59,357 nt of DNA from Bacteroidales bacterium (GCA_024689285.1 JAILDR010000060.1:1-59357); one strand, 5' to 3'; counted from the first letter of the stretch, positions 8,133 through 16,871 are shown. Numbers and translations: made by a program. Notes: generated by a model from the letters alone, not told the origin.

Positions 8133-8819
8133 ATGGCACAACAAAACACAAAACAAGGAGACGAGAGGCTCGAGAACGTAGAAGAAGCCTTAAGCAAAAC
8201 CGAACTTTGGATTGAAAACAACCAGAAGACCCTGTGGGGCATCCTTATCGCTGTGTTGGTAATAGCATTCGGCATCTTTGGCGCAACCAAATACATGAAC
8301 AAGCGCAACGAGACCGCCAGTGCTCAGATTTTCAAGGCACAACAATATTTCGAGAACGAACAGTATGAGAACGCCCTCAACGGCGACGGCAACAACCTCG
8401 GCTTCCTCGATATCATCAGCGACTATGGCTCAACCAAAACCGGCAAACTTGCCCAATATTATGCTGGCATCAGCTATATGAAATTAGGCAACTATCAAGA
8501 CGCTATCGAGCATCTGAAGAAATACAGCAACAATGACCAAATCCTTGCCCCTATGGCTCTCGGTGCTATCGGCGACTGCTACATGGAACTTGGCGACAAC
8601 CAAAATGCTGCCAATTACTATGGCAAGGCCGCCCAAAAGAGTTCCAACGATTTCACCACACCGATGTTCCTCGTCAAGGAAGGTATGACGTATGAAATCA
8701 TGGGCAACTATGGCAAAGCCCTCGAAGCCTACAGACTCCTCAAGAAAGACTATCCGCTGAGCAACGAAGCTTTCGACATCAGCAGAAACATCGCTTACTT
8801 GGAAGAGAAAATGAAATAA
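8133..8819 (+). CDS. Membrane-anchored tetratricopeptide repeat protein
   Basis: 228 residues. An N-terminal charged region is followed by one membrane segment (TLWGILIAVLVIAFGIFGA, about residues 34-52). Then come tetratricopeptide-like helical pairs, for example AQYYAGISYMKLGNYQDAIE and APMALGAIGDCYMELGDNQ. The layout matches the YfgM-type family, whose members hang into the periplasm and bind partners at the Sec translocon. That role is inferred from architecture only. It has its own promoter and a strong terminator at 8848-8877, so it is a single-gene unit. Confidence 0.85.
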   Translation: MAQQNTKQGDERLENVEEALSKTELWIENNQKTLWGILIAVLVIAFGIFGATKYMNKRNETASAQIFKAQQYFENEQYENALNGDGNNLGFLDIISDYGSTKTGKLAQYYAGISYMKLGNYQDAIEHLKKYSNNDQILAPMALGAIGDCYMELGDNQNAANYYGKAAQKSSNDFTTPMFLVKEGMTYEIMGNYGKALEAYRLLKKDYPLSNEAFDISRNIAYLEEKMK

Positions 8820-8847
8820 GTTTTTGATAATAGTTAATACTTGAAAA

Positions 8848-8877
8848 ACTGGCCTACCTTTCAGGCCAGTTTTTTTA
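8848..8877 (+). terminator. Intrinsic terminator after the TPR gene
   Basis: Perfect 8-bp arms ACTGGCCT (8848-8855) and AGGCCAGT (8863-8870), 7-base loop, then TTTTTT. Confidence 0.93.
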
Positions 8878-8890
8878 TCTCGTCAGGCAC

Positions 8891-9853
8891 ATGGACAACA
8901 TCAGAATCATCTATTTCGGCACGCCAGAATTCGCAGCTTCGCAGCTTGAGGCCATACTCGCGGCCGGCTATGAGGTAGCCGCTGTCGTCACCATGCCCGA
9001 CAAGCCCGCTGGTCGAGGCAGGAAGATACAGTATTCCGAAGTCAAGAAAGCTGCATTGGAGCACAACCTGCCCCTGCTCCAGCCTGAAAAGCTGAAAGGC
9101 CCCGAGTTTTTGGAGGCATTGTCTTCATTCAACGCCAATCTCTTCATCGTGGTGGCATTCAGGATGCTGCCTGCCGTGGTGTGGCAAATGCCTGAACTCG
9201 GCACTTTCAACCTTCATGCCTCTCTCCTGCCCCAATACCGTGGCGCAGCCCCCATCAATTTCGCTATCATCAATGGAGAGACAGAGAGCGGCCTGACCAC
9301 GTTCTTCCTCAACGAAGAAATAGACAAAGGTGCCATCATCATGCGCGAACGTGTCGTCATCCGTCCCGACGAGACTGCCGGCGAACTGCACGATGAGCTG
9401 ATGATGCTTGGAAACCAGGTGGTTGTAGAGACCATCAGGAAAATCGAACAGGGCGAAACTCATGCCACGGAACAAGCCCTGATGGAACAAGGCGAATTGA
9501 AACCCGCTCCAAAAATCAGCAAGGAATTTTGCCGCATCAACTGGAACCAGGACATCCAAAGCGTTTACAACCACATCAGAGGATTATCGCCCTACCCAGC
9601 CGCACACACACAACTCGTTTCGGATAGCGGCGAGCAAATCGAAATGAAAGTGTTCGTCACCGGGAAAGAGTTCTGCCAGACAAACATGGAACCCGGAACG
9701 GTGGTCACAGACAACAAAAAGTTTCTCAAAGTGACCCTTCGCGATGGTTTTCTCCATTTGGTTGAAGTGCAACAAGCCGGGAAAAAGCGCATGGGTATCG
9801 CCGATTTTCTGCGCGGAACGCAGCTGTCAGGGGATTGGAAAGCCGTTTTTTAA
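8891..9853 (+). CDS. fmt: Methionyl-tRNA formyltransferase
   Basis: Formylates initiator Met-tRNA with 10-formyl-tetrahydrofolate, which bacteria need for translation initiation. 320 residues, the normal length. The N-terminal YFGTPEFAASQLEAIL (about 6-21), the PDKPAGRG loop and the catalytic stretch LGTFNLHASLLPQYRGAAPI, with the conserved N-x-H and downstream D, identify it. The C-terminal tRNA-binding domain begins near GELKPAPKISKEFCRINW. The ATG at 8891 comes right after the preceding terminator. No -7 box is evident in the short gap. Confidence 0.97.
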   Translation: MDNIRIIYFGTPEFAASQLEAILAAGYEVAAVVTMPDKPAGRGRKIQYSEVKKAALEHNLPLLQPEKLKGPEFLEALSSFNANLFIVVAFRMLPAVVWQMPELGTFNLHASLLPQYRGAAPINFAIINGETESGLTTFFLNEEIDKGAIIMRERVVIRPDETAGELHDELMMLGNQVVVETIRKIEQGETHATEQALMEQGELKPAPKISKEFCRINWNQDIQSVYNHIRGLSPYPAAHTQLVSDSGEQIEMKVFVTGKEFCQTNMEPGTVVTDNKKFLKVTLRDGFLHLVEVQQAGKKRMGIADFLRGTQLSGDWKAVF

Positions 9854-9925
9854 GGTTAGAATTGGTTTATTTCCCATTCTTCAGCATTTTTTTTCAAAAA
9901 ATCATTCATTTTTTGAAAAAAAAAC

Positions 9926-9954
9926 TTGCATTATTGAAAAATACATTATTTTTG
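9926..9954 (+). promoter_or_regulatory. Promoter for the HU gene
   Basis: -7 box TATTTTTG (9947-9954), with TTG at 9926-9928, 18 bp upstream, as a possible -33 element. The gap 9854-9988 is otherwise A/T-rich with no gene. Confidence 0.7.
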
Positions 9955-9988
9955 TCGCTCAAACGTTTAACCAAATAAATATATCAAA

Positions 9989-10252
9989 ATGAACAAAGTA
10001 GAATTAATCAACGCCGTTGCTGAGAATGCTGGCATGACCAAAGTTGACGCAAGAAAAGCTATTGACGCCATGTTGGGCGCCGTTAAAGGAGAACTCGAAA
10101 AAGGTGGAAAGATTGCCCTCGTTGGTCTCGGCACCATGAGCGTGATTGAACGCCCGGCCCGCCAAGGTCGCAACCCCCGCACTGGCAAAAGCATCAAGAT
10201 TGCTGCCAAGAGGATTGTGAAATTCAAGCCTGCAAGCAACTTGCTGAAATAA
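9989..10252 (+). CDS. hup: HU-family nucleoid DNA-binding protein
   Basis: 87 residues with the full HU/IHF layout. Residues 1-45 are helical (NKVELINAVAENAGMTKVDA). The beta arm carries the signature GFGTMSV-like LVGLGTMSVIERPARQGRNP, with the prolines that intercalate DNA. The tail VKFKPASNLLK is typical. It bends and compacts DNA as a dimer. It has its own promoter and a terminator that overlaps the end of the convergent recQ gene. Confidence 0.95.
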   Translation: MNKVELINAVAENAGMTKVDARKAIDAMLGAVKGELEKGGKIALVGLGTMSVIERPARQGRNPRTGKSIKIAAKRIVKFKPASNLLK

Positions 10253-10274
10253 TCAAAGTTAACGCAACCAAGAA

Positions 10275-10303
10275 AAAGCCGTCAGCTCTGGCGGCTTTTT
10301 TTA
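10275..10303 (+). terminator. Terminator of the HU gene, embedded in the 3' end of recQ
   Basis: AAAGCCGTCA pairs with TGGCGGCTTT (one G-U), followed by a T-run. The convergent recQ stop codon (10282-10284) lies inside the hairpin, so one sequence is both coding and terminator. Confidence 0.88.
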
Positions 10304-12207
10304 TTGCCCTTACAGAGTTTGTTGTCGGCTCCCATCCTCAACACTCCGTTATCAATCAAAAAACGAACGGCATCCATCAAACGGTCATCATCGACATCGG
10401 AACATTGGCGCTTCACCTCACCCATCGATACCTCCGTTTCACCAACCACATCCATCAATCTGTTTTCAATATTTTGATAATCAACAGATTTTGTTTTTAA
10501 TTGACTCAAACAGACATCACACAATCCGCAAGGTTTCGACTTGAGTTCATTGAAATAGCGCAAAAGCTGAACACTACGGCACTCCTCGTTGTTATTCACA
10601 TAATCCACGACAGCCCTCACTCGCTCTTCCGCATCTTTCTTGCGGTCGTGATAGTTTTCTTTGGAAAGGTTAAAATGCCGTGTGTCAACAAACTCCGACA
10701 AGAAAAGCAACTGAGGCTTGTCGTTGCGCTGTGCGTAAGACAGAAACTGGTACGTCTCCAATCGCTTCAGTTGTTCCACGATTTTCTCCACCGTCTTACC
10801 TGTTTTTTTAGCCACAACTTCCTCGTTGATTTTCACAAAATCCGTCAACACGCCAGGAAAGCTGCGCAACATGAACTTGATTAATTCGCCATATTGCGGG
10901 TTGTTGACCTGAAAACCATAAATTTCGTCCCTGGAAGCCTTAATCCTCACCTTTGAGGGTTCGTCAAAACTATCAGAAAGCATCAGAAAGCCTTCCCTTT
11001 CAAGGATTTTCAAAGTATGGAACACCTCGACAAGAGAAAACCCATATCGGCCAGCGAAATCATGGATAACGAAAGGATAAGACACATTCTGTCCTGCTCC
11101 GACAGGAATATTGAAATAATTACCCAAAGCATTGTAAATCAACTTAATCCTCTCCAAAACGGGAAAAGATTGCGACAAACTCTCCTGCAAGTTTTTGATA
11201 TCGGCAGGCGAAACGAGCAGGAAGGCTTCGGATGGTTTCAGGTCGCGGCCTGCACGCCCTGCTTCCTGAAAATAGGCTTCGATGCTGTCAGGCAAGTCAA
11301 CATGGACGACAAGACGCACATCAGGCTTGTCGATACCCATACCAAAAGCATTGGTGGCCACCATAACCTTCACCTTGTCCTTCATCCAAAGCTCTTGACG
11401 CGCGTCGCGCGTCTTGACATCCAAGCCCGCGTGATAGAAAGTCGCCGTAATGCCCACAGCGTTAAGCCAATCCGCAATAACCTGAGTACGCCTGCGATTA
11501 CGCACATACACGATGGCACAGCCTCCCTGCATCGTCTCCAACCTACGCCGCAGCACACCGTATTTGTCGGCCTCATGCAGCACATTATAAGTCACATTCT
11601 TGCGCTCAAAACTGCTTTGAAACACATTCTTCTGCCTGAAACCGAGACGGACTTGGATATCGTCGACCACTTTAGCGGTGGCCGTAGCGGTAAGGGCCAA
11701 GACAGGTGCTTTGGGCATATAGGGCCTGATATCGACAATCTTCAAATAATGCGGACGAAAGTCATAACCCCATTGCGAGATGCAATGCGACTCATCGACA
11801 GCCAGAAGACAGACCTTCATCTTTTTCACCGCCTCCATAAAATAACTGGTCTGAAGACGTTCAGGCGAGACATAGAGGAACTTCAGCCTGCCATAGGCTG
11901 CCTGATTATAAGCCAGTTCCATTTCATCAGGATGCATCCCAGAAGAGATGGCCGCCGCAGGAATGCCTTTCGCCATAAGATGAGCCACTTGGTCCTTCAT
12001 CAAGGCAATAAGTGGCGTGACGACAAGACAAAGACCATCCATAGCCATTGCCGGAACCTGAAAACAGATGCTTTTTCCGCCTCCCGTGGGCAAAAGTGCC
12101 AATGTGTCACGACCCGCCATCACCGAATCGACAATGTCTTCCTGCAAGGGACGGAAACCGGGATAACCCCAAAAACGCTGCAATATGGAACGAGTAAGTA
12201 CCGACAT
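10282..12207 (-). CDS. recQ: ATP-dependent DNA helicase of the RecQ family
   Basis: Unwinds DNA 3' to 5' in recombination and fork repair. 641 residues from the ATG at 12207. SF2 motifs in order are FRPLQEDIV (motif 0), LPTGGGKSI (Walker A), VTPLIALMKDQV, the RecQ-specific DESHCISQWGYDFRPHY, ALTATAT and QEAGRAGRD (motif VI). After residue 500 come the zinc-binding cysteines CRSVQLL and CGLCDVC, then a short winged-helix-like tail; no HRDC domain is evident. An ATG six codons upstream is possible, but the start sits better just behind the -7 box at 12223-12230. Confidence 0.95.
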   Translation of the reverse strand: MSVLTRSILQRFWGYPGFRPLQEDIVDSVMAGRDTLALLPTGGGKSICFQVPAMAMDGLCLVVTPLIALMKDQVAHLMAKGIPAAAISSGMHPDEMELAYNQAAYGRLKFLYVSPERLQTSYFMEAVKKMKVCLLAVDESHCISQWGYDFRPHYLKIVDIRPYMPKAPVLALTATATAKVVDDIQVRLGFRQKNVFQSSFERKNVTYNVLHEADKYGVLRRRLETMQGGCAIVYVRNRRRTQVIADWLNAVGITATFYHAGLDVKTRDARQELWMKDKVKVMVATNAFGMGIDKPDVRLVVHVDLPDSIEAYFQEAGRAGRDLKPSEAFLLVSPADIKNLQESLSQSFPVLERIKLIYNALGNYFNIPVGAGQNVSYPFVIHDFAGRYGFSLVEVFHTLKILEREGFLMLSDSFDEPSKVRIKASRDEIYGFQVNNPQYGELIKFMLRSFPGVLTDFVKINEEVVAKKTGKTVEKIVEQLKRLETYQFLSYAQRNDKPQLLFLSEFVDTRHFNLSKENYHDRKKDAEERVRAVVDYVNNNEECRSVQLLRYFNELKSKPCGLCDVCLSQLKTKSVDYQNIENRLMDVVGETEVSMGEVKRQCSDVDDDRLMDAVRFLIDNGVLRMGADNKLCKGNKKSRQS

Positions 12208-12222
12208 GTTGAAACCAATGAG

Positions 12223-12230
12223 CAAAAATA
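12223..12230 (-). promoter_or_regulatory. -7 box for recQ
   Basis: Reads TATTTTTG on the minus strand, 15 bp before the recQ ATG. It lies only 13 bp from the opposing -7 box of the histidine kinase gene, so the two promoters must overlap. Confidence 0.65.
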
Positions 12231-12243
12231 GGAAAAAAAACTA

Positions 12244-12251
12244 TATCTTTG
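12244..12251 (+). promoter_or_regulatory. -7 box for the hybrid histidine kinase, almost at the start codon
   Basis: TATCTTTG ends 7 bp before the ATG at 12259, so the message would be leaderless or nearly so. Confidence 0.65.
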
Positions 12252-12258
12252 CACCATC

Positions 12259-14706
12259 ATGTCGAAGCAAAACCGCAGATACGAACGCCGGACGAGTTGG
12301 GAGGTGGTAATCACCTACATCTTCGTCATGGCCCTATGCGCCGCCTTGTACTACTACATCTCCAGCTTGCGCAAGACCATAGAGAACCAACGCTCCAACA
12401 TCAGCGCGCAACACGCCTCTTTGGACTGGGTCAACCGATTCACGAAGAATGTACACGAGGCCCAAAATGCAGCCAACCTATATGCTTTTACCGAACAAGC
12501 CCGATACAAGCGACAGTTTAACGCGGCAAAAGCCAAAATCAACGAACAAGCCGACTCGCTGATAATGATAGACATAAGCGACGGCAGCAAAGAAATGGTC
12601 GTTGAGATAAAATCCCTCATCAGGAGCAAAGGCCGACTTAGCTACGAGCTGTCGCGTCAGTTCCACGACTTCAACCCCTTGGCCGAATTCGACCGCACCA
12701 TAGACGACTACATCCCGCCCAAGCCCGAGGAAGAGATTGTGGTGACCACAGTATCAAAAGACACCATTATCCGCGTGCCTAAGCCCGCAGAGAAAAAAGG
12801 ATTTTGGGGGCGCGTCGGCGAAGTGTTCAACCCCAGCAACCCTATTGAAGACACCCTCGTCCATCTCACCATCGAGCAGAGCGACACGGTGCGCGTACAG
12901 CAACACCATTTCGACTCGCTCACCATCCTTGAAGATTTGCGCAAGCTATCCAACAAAGCCAAAACGGAGTATTGGAACAAAATCAAAGAATACGAAAACA
13001 AGACCCAGCAACTGGTCACAGCCGACAACAAACTGTCAGAACAGATTGCCTCCTTATTAATAAGGCTCAACCAAGAAATCATCGACTCCACCATCTTCGA
13101 AATCGAGAAAAGCGAGGCCTTGATACGCGAGAACCTCCACACCACCATGTATATCGGTGCCGTGACTTTGATTTTGATTATTATTTTCATTATACTGATT
13201 ATCAGCGATGTAAACAAAGGCTATCGTGCACGCCGCGCAGCAGAAGAGGCCAAGAAAAAGACCGAGGAAATCATGGAAAGCCGCCATAAACTGCTGCTGT
13301 CGGTCTCGCATGACATCAAAGCCCCGTTAGCCTCCATCATGGGACATGTGGAACTGATGGACAAAGCCAACAACGAAAAGGAAATCAGCTCGATACAACA
13401 ATCAGCCGACCATATCCTCAACCTGCTGAACAACCTATTGGAATACTCAAGCCTCGAGCAAGGCAAGCTGCAAGTGAGCCTCGAGACCTTCGACATCGGG
13501 CAGCTATGTGCAGAAATAGCCGAAATGTTCTCCCCCATCGCCCAACACAAGAACCTGCAATTCAACTTTGAGAACAGCATCGAAGAAAACACCATACTCA
13601 ATTCCGACAAACTAAAAATCAGGCAGATACTCACCAACCTGATTTCCAACGGCATCAAGTATACCTTGGAAGGCAGCGTGACCTTCAAGGCACGTTTGGG
13701 ACGCAACCTGGTGGTATTCGACATCATCGACACGGGCGTTGGCATCCCGGCCGACCAGCGCGAGGAAGTGTTCAAGCCTTTCGTACGCATACAAAGCTAC
13801 AACCAGTTTGCCGAAGGCACCGGTTATGGCATGACCGTCGTGAAAGGCCTCATCGACCTCTTGGGCGGAGAAATCCAAATTGACTCAGAAGTGGGGAAAG
13901 GCTCACACTTCGAAGTGAGGATACCCGTTGAACTCATGCACGACAACACAGAGGGTAATGCCATATCCAACACCAAGAGTCTCAACATCCTGGTCATCGA
14001 CGACGACAACACGCTCTTATCCGTTATCGACACCATGCTTCACAGATTAGGGCACCAATCCATCCCCTGCCGCTCGATGAACGACCTCGACAACGCACTA
14101 CTGCAAATCCAGGAATACGACTATATCCTCACCGACCGCGAAATGGGTGCCGTCAGCGGCAACGATGTCCTCTTCCTGGTGAAAGACGCCGACAAGAGCA
14201 AGCCCGTCATCCTGATGACCGGACGCATCGAATACACCACCGAAAAAGCCACCAAGGAAGGCTTTGACGGGTTCTTGCAGAAACCCTTCAGCATGAAGCA
14301 GTTGGAGGCTTTGTTCGGGAATGCGGCCACCGAAGGCGACAGCGGCGCGGCAGCCTGCCTGTTCGCGGAGGACTTCCCCGCTTTCTGCCAAGTGATGGGC
14401 GATGACGAAGAAGCCATCCGCCAAGTGCTGACTGTTTTCGCACAGGAGACAGGCGATGACTTAGTGCTCATGAACACCTTGATAGAGCAATCGAAATTCG
14501 TTGAGGCACAAGACCTTTGCCACAAAATGTTGCCCATGTTCACCCAATTGGAGCGCGACACCACGTTTCTTGCCAAAATGAACACCATGCGCGGTCAAGG
14601 CAAGAAAGAGAAGCACTACCGCCGTTGGAAAGACGACGCGCAGAAGTTCATGTCACAGACCGACGAACTGATGGACCTGCTGGCGGAGAAGTATGGGATT
14701 TGTTAA
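12259..14706 (+). CDS. Hybrid sensor histidine kinase with receiver and Hpt-like domains
   Basis: 815 residues. A membrane segment at about 16-37 and a second at about 295-317 enclose a periplasmic sensor region of roughly 255 residues that I do not recognise. Next come the HisKA dimerisation helix with the phospho-acceptor SVSHDIKAPL (His351) and the ATPase domain with its N box (LTNLISNGIKY), DTGVGIP and GTGYGMTVV. A receiver domain follows with ILVIDDD and Asp626 in ILTDREMG. The last about 110 residues look like a histidine phosphotransfer domain (CHKMLPMF, His755). A full relay is thus present in one chain, but no DNA-binding output is fused or adjacent. The signal is unknown. Confidence 0.93.
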   Translation: MSKQNRRYERRTSWEVVITYIFVMALCAALYYYISSLRKTIENQRSNISAQHASLDWVNRFTKNVHEAQNAANLYAFTEQARYKRQFNAAKAKINEQADSLIMIDISDGSKEMVVEIKSLIRSKGRLSYELSRQFHDFNPLAEFDRTIDDYIPPKPEEEIVVTTVSKDTIIRVPKPAEKKGFWGRVGEVFNPSNPIEDTLVHLTIEQSDTVRVQQHHFDSLTILEDLRKLSNKAKTEYWNKIKEYENKTQQLVTADNKLSEQIASLLIRLNQEIIDSTIFEIEKSEALIRENLHTTMYIGAVTLILIIIFIILIISDVNKGYRARRAAEEAKKKTEEIMESRHKLLLSVSHDIKAPLASIMGHVELMDKANNEKEISSIQQSADHILNLLNNLLEYSSLEQGKLQVSLETFDIGQLCAEIAEMFSPIAQHKNLQFNFENSIEENTILNSDKLKIRQILTNLISNGIKYTLEGSVTFKARLGRNLVVFDIIDTGVGIPADQREEVFKPFVRIQSYNQFAEGTGYGMTVVKGLIDLLGGEIQIDSEVGKGSHFEVRIPVELMHDNTEGNAISNTKSLNILVIDDDNTLLSVIDTMLHRLGHQSIPCRSMNDLDNALLQIQEYDYILTDREMGAVSGNDVLFLVKDADKSKPVILMTGRIEYTTEKATKEGFDGFLQKPFSMKQLEALFGNAATEGDSGAAACLFAEDFPAFCQVMGDDEEAIRQVLTVFAQETGDDLVLMNTLIEQSKFVEAQDLCHKMLPMFTQLERDTTFLAKMNTMRGQGKKEKHYRRWKDDAQKFMSQTDELMDLLAEKYGIC

Positions 14707-14721
14707 ATCAATTCATTCCAA

Positions 14722-14780
14722 TAAGGAAAAAGCTCTTTTTCCGAAAACTTCATACTAAAAAAGGGGCTTTTTCTGTTTTT
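14722..14780 (+). terminator. Probable terminator region after the histidine kinase gene
   Basis: A GGAAAAA/TTTTTCC hairpin (14722-14739), and a longer-range pairing of AAAAAGC with GCTTTTT ending near 14773, are followed by a T-rich stretch. Two competing foldings make the exact terminator uncertain. Confidence 0.5.
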
Positions 14781-14838
14781 GGCTTTGGGTTTCGTGACGA
14801 TTTTCGCGTTATTCTGCCGACCCTATCAAAAAAAGGCC

Positions 14839-14846
14839 TACCTTTG
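14839..14846 (+). promoter_or_regulatory. -7 box for the aspartate aminotransferase gene
   Basis: TACCTTTG, 140 bp before the ATG at 14987. The predicted leader of about 135 nt contains the inverted repeat at 14877-14919 and ends in TTAAACAA repeats. Confidence 0.65.
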
Positions 14847-14876
14847 CCATTCCAAAAACCGCATGACTGCGGGTCA

Positions 14877-14919
14877 CGGGACTACGAGACAGTCCCGCGT
14901 CTCGCGTCCCGTAGTCCCG
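14877..14919. repeat. Nested inverted repeat in the aminotransferase leader
   Basis: Outer arms CGGGACTACG (14877-14886) and CGTAGTCCCG (14910-14919) are perfect. An inner GAGAC/GTCTC pair (14886-14890/14899-14903) extends the fold. There is no T-run, so it is not a simple terminator. It could be leader RNA structure or a dispersed palindrome. A loosely similar GACTGCGAGACACGAGACTG lies at about 38238-38257. Confidence 0.7.
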
Positions 14920-14986
14920 CGTCAAACAACATCAGACAACAATTAAACTATTAAACAATTAAACAATCAACACTTAAACATACATC

Positions 14987-16195
14987 ATGAGCGAAATCAT
15001 TCTTTCGAACAGAGTTTTGAACATGGCTGAGTCAGCCACATTGGCTATGACCAACAAAAGCCGTGAACTGAAAGCCCAAGGCATCGACGTCATCAGTCTG
15101 AGCATCGGCGAACCCGACTTCAACACGCCCGAATCGGCCAAGCAAGCCGGTATTGACGCTATCAACGGCAACGACACGCACTACCCGCCCGTACCCGGCA
15201 CGCCTGCCCTGCGCAAAGCCATCGCCAACAAGCTGAAACGCGACAACGGCCTTGATTACAAAGAGACTGACATCTTGGTCTCCAATGGCGCCAAGCAAGC
15301 CATCAACAACGTGCTTCTGGCTGTCGTCAACGACGGCGACGAGGTCATCATCCCCGCCCCGTTCTGGGTCTCCTACCCCGAGATGGTGAAGCTGGCCGGT
15401 GGTGTGCCCGTCATCATCAAGAGCGACATCGCCCACGACTTCAAAATCACGGCTGAGCAGGTCGAAAAGGCCATCACGCCCAAAACCAAGGTCTTCATGC
15501 TCAACACGCCTTGCAACCCCAGCGGCAGCGTCTTCACCAAGGGCGAGCTGACCGCCATTGCCGAGGTGTTGAGGAAATACCCGAACATCATCATCATCTC
15601 CGACGAGATTTACGAGTTCATCCAATACGAGCAGAAGCACGAAAGCATGGGTCAGTTCGAGTTCCTGAAAGACCGCCTCGTCCTCGTCAACGGCGTCGCC
15701 AAAGGCTATGCCATGACGGGCTGGCGCATCGGCTACATCGCCGCTCCCCAAGCCATCGTGAAGGCCACCAACAAGATTCAGGGACAGATTACCTCTGGCA
15801 TCTGCACCATAGCCCAAGCCGCTGCTGCCAAAGCTATGGAGCTCAGCCCCGAGAACTCGAAAGAGATTCAAGACATGCTGGCTGCCTTCCGTCACCGCCG
15901 CGACACCTTCGTGAAGCTGCTGAACGAGATTCCAGGCGTGAAATGCAACACCCCCACCGGAGCCTTCTACGTGTTCCCCGAGATGAAGTCGTTCTACGGC
16001 AAGACCGACGGCGAGACCGTCATCAAGGGCAGCGACGACCTCTGCATGTGGCTGCTCTACAACGCCCATGTGGCCTGCGTGGCTGGCAACGCCTTCGGTA
16101 ACGACGACTGCATCCGTCTCTCCTATGCCACCTCTGAAGACAAACTCATCGAAGCTGTGAAGCGCATCAAGGCTGCTTTGACCAAGTTGCACTAA
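14987..16195 (+). CDS. aspC: Aspartate aminotransferase (class I/II, PLP-dependent)
   Basis: Transfers the amino group between aspartate and 2-oxoglutarate, linking nitrogen metabolism to oxaloacetate. 402 residues, the normal size. Marks are SLSIGEPDFNTPE (about 37-49), NTPCNPSGSVF, ISDEIYEF and the PLP-lysine region VAKGYAMTGWRIGY with the Schiff-base Lys in AKGY. The C-terminal arginine for the substrate carboxylate lies in CIRLSYA. It belongs to the bacterial AspB (subgroup Ib) type. Some members also accept aromatic or prephenate substrates. It is followed by a 12-bp hairpin. Confidence 0.93.
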   Translation: MSEIILSNRVLNMAESATLAMTNKSRELKAQGIDVISLSIGEPDFNTPESAKQAGIDAINGNDTHYPPVPGTPALRKAIANKLKRDNGLDYKETDILVSNGAKQAINNVLLAVVNDGDEVIIPAPFWVSYPEMVKLAGGVPVIIKSDIAHDFKITAEQVEKAITPKTKVFMLNTPCNPSGSVFTKGELTAIAEVLRKYPNIIIISDEIYEFIQYEQKHESMGQFEFLKDRLVLVNGVAKGYAMTGWRIGYIAAPQAIVKATNKIQGQITSGICTIAQAAAAKAMELSPENSKEIQDMLAAFRHRRDTFVKLLNEIPGVKCNTPTGAFYVFPEMKSFYGKTDGETVIKGSDDLCMWLLYNAHVACVAGNAFGNDDCIRLSYATSEDKLIEAVKRIKAALTKLH

Positions 16196-16202
16196 TTTAA
16201 TC

Positions 16203-16240
16203 ATGGGGCAACGCCTTGCAACGCCTTTGCGTTGCCCCAT
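16203..16240. repeat. Perfect 12-bp inverted repeat between aspC and the DUF4254 gene
   Basis: Arms ATGGGGCAACGC (16203-16214) and GCGTTGCCCCAT (16229-16240), 14-base loop. There is no T-run after it, so it may slow transcription or stabilise the aspC message rather than terminate. An in-frame ATG at 16203 inside the repeat is rejected as the start of the next gene. Confidence 0.85.
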
Positions 16241-16253
16241 AAATACAATCTCC

Positions 16254-16871
16254 ATGATCATTCTTTCCACCGAGCCCATCCTCCCCATCTTCAACCAAGC
16301 CATCGCGGACTACCACAAATTCGACGATGTGAATCATCCTTGCGAAAACCCTTACGAGGAAAAGACCATCGAATGGCATCTCTACCATAAGGCGTGGATA
16401 GACACAGTACAATGGCACCTCGAGGATCTCATCCGCGACCCGAACATCGACCCCATCGAAGCATTAGCTTTGAAACGCCGCATCGACAAGTCGAACCAAG
16501 ACCGGACCGACATCGTGGAGATGATTGATTACTACTATCAGCTGCTCTTCCAAAAAGTTGAGCCACAGCCCAACGCCACCCTCAACACAGAAAGTCCCGC
16601 CTGGGCCATCGACCGGCTCTCGATTCTTCAACTGAAGATTTACCACATGAAAGCAGAAGCGACACGCGCCGACGTCAGCGAGGATCATAAGGCCAAATGC
16701 CAAGCGAAACTGGACGTGCTCACAGAGCAAGACAAAGACCTCTGCACCGCCATCAACCAACTGATGGAATGCTACAAAAAGGGCGAAAAAGTGATGAAGG
16801 TCTACAAACAGATGAAAATGTACAACGACCCCGCCCTAAACCCGGTACTTTACGGAAAAAAGCCCCTTTGA
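16254..16871 (+). CDS. DUF4254 domain-containing protein
   Basis: 205 residues, soluble and helix-rich, with several conserved Trp/Tyr/His positions (EWHLYHKAW, TVQWHLEDLI, DYYYQLLF). This is the pattern of the DUF4254 family, which I know mainly from Bacteroidota; its biochemical function is not established. I start it at the ATG at 16254, because the frame's earlier ATG lies in a hairpin. Its TGA overlaps a TTG start of the glycosyltransferase gene as TTGA (16868-16871), so the two are probably made together and it may help in glycan assembly. Confidence 0.85.
   Translation: MIILSTEPILPIFNQAIADYHKFDDVNHPCENPYEEKTIEWHLYHKAWIDTVQWHLEDLIRDPNIDPIEALALKRRIDKSNQDRTDIVEMIDYYYQLLFQKVEPQPNATLNTESPAWAIDRLSILQLKIYHMKAEATRADVSEDHKAKCQAKLDVLTEQDKDLCTAINQLMECYKKGEKVMKVYKQMKMYNDPALNPVLYGKKPL

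Noticed and set aside
8023..8151. 43-codon upstream extension of trmH
   Set aside because: Mostly Phe and Leu codons over the divergent promoter, absent from the TrmH family.
11017..12231. 404-codon plus-strand frame opposite recQ
   Set aside because: Antisense shadow. It would also run through both divergent promoters.
15032..16303. 423-codon minus-strand frame opposite aspC
   Set aside because: Antisense shadow with no promoter and low-complexity Val/Gly/Asp content. The aminotransferase is unmistakable.
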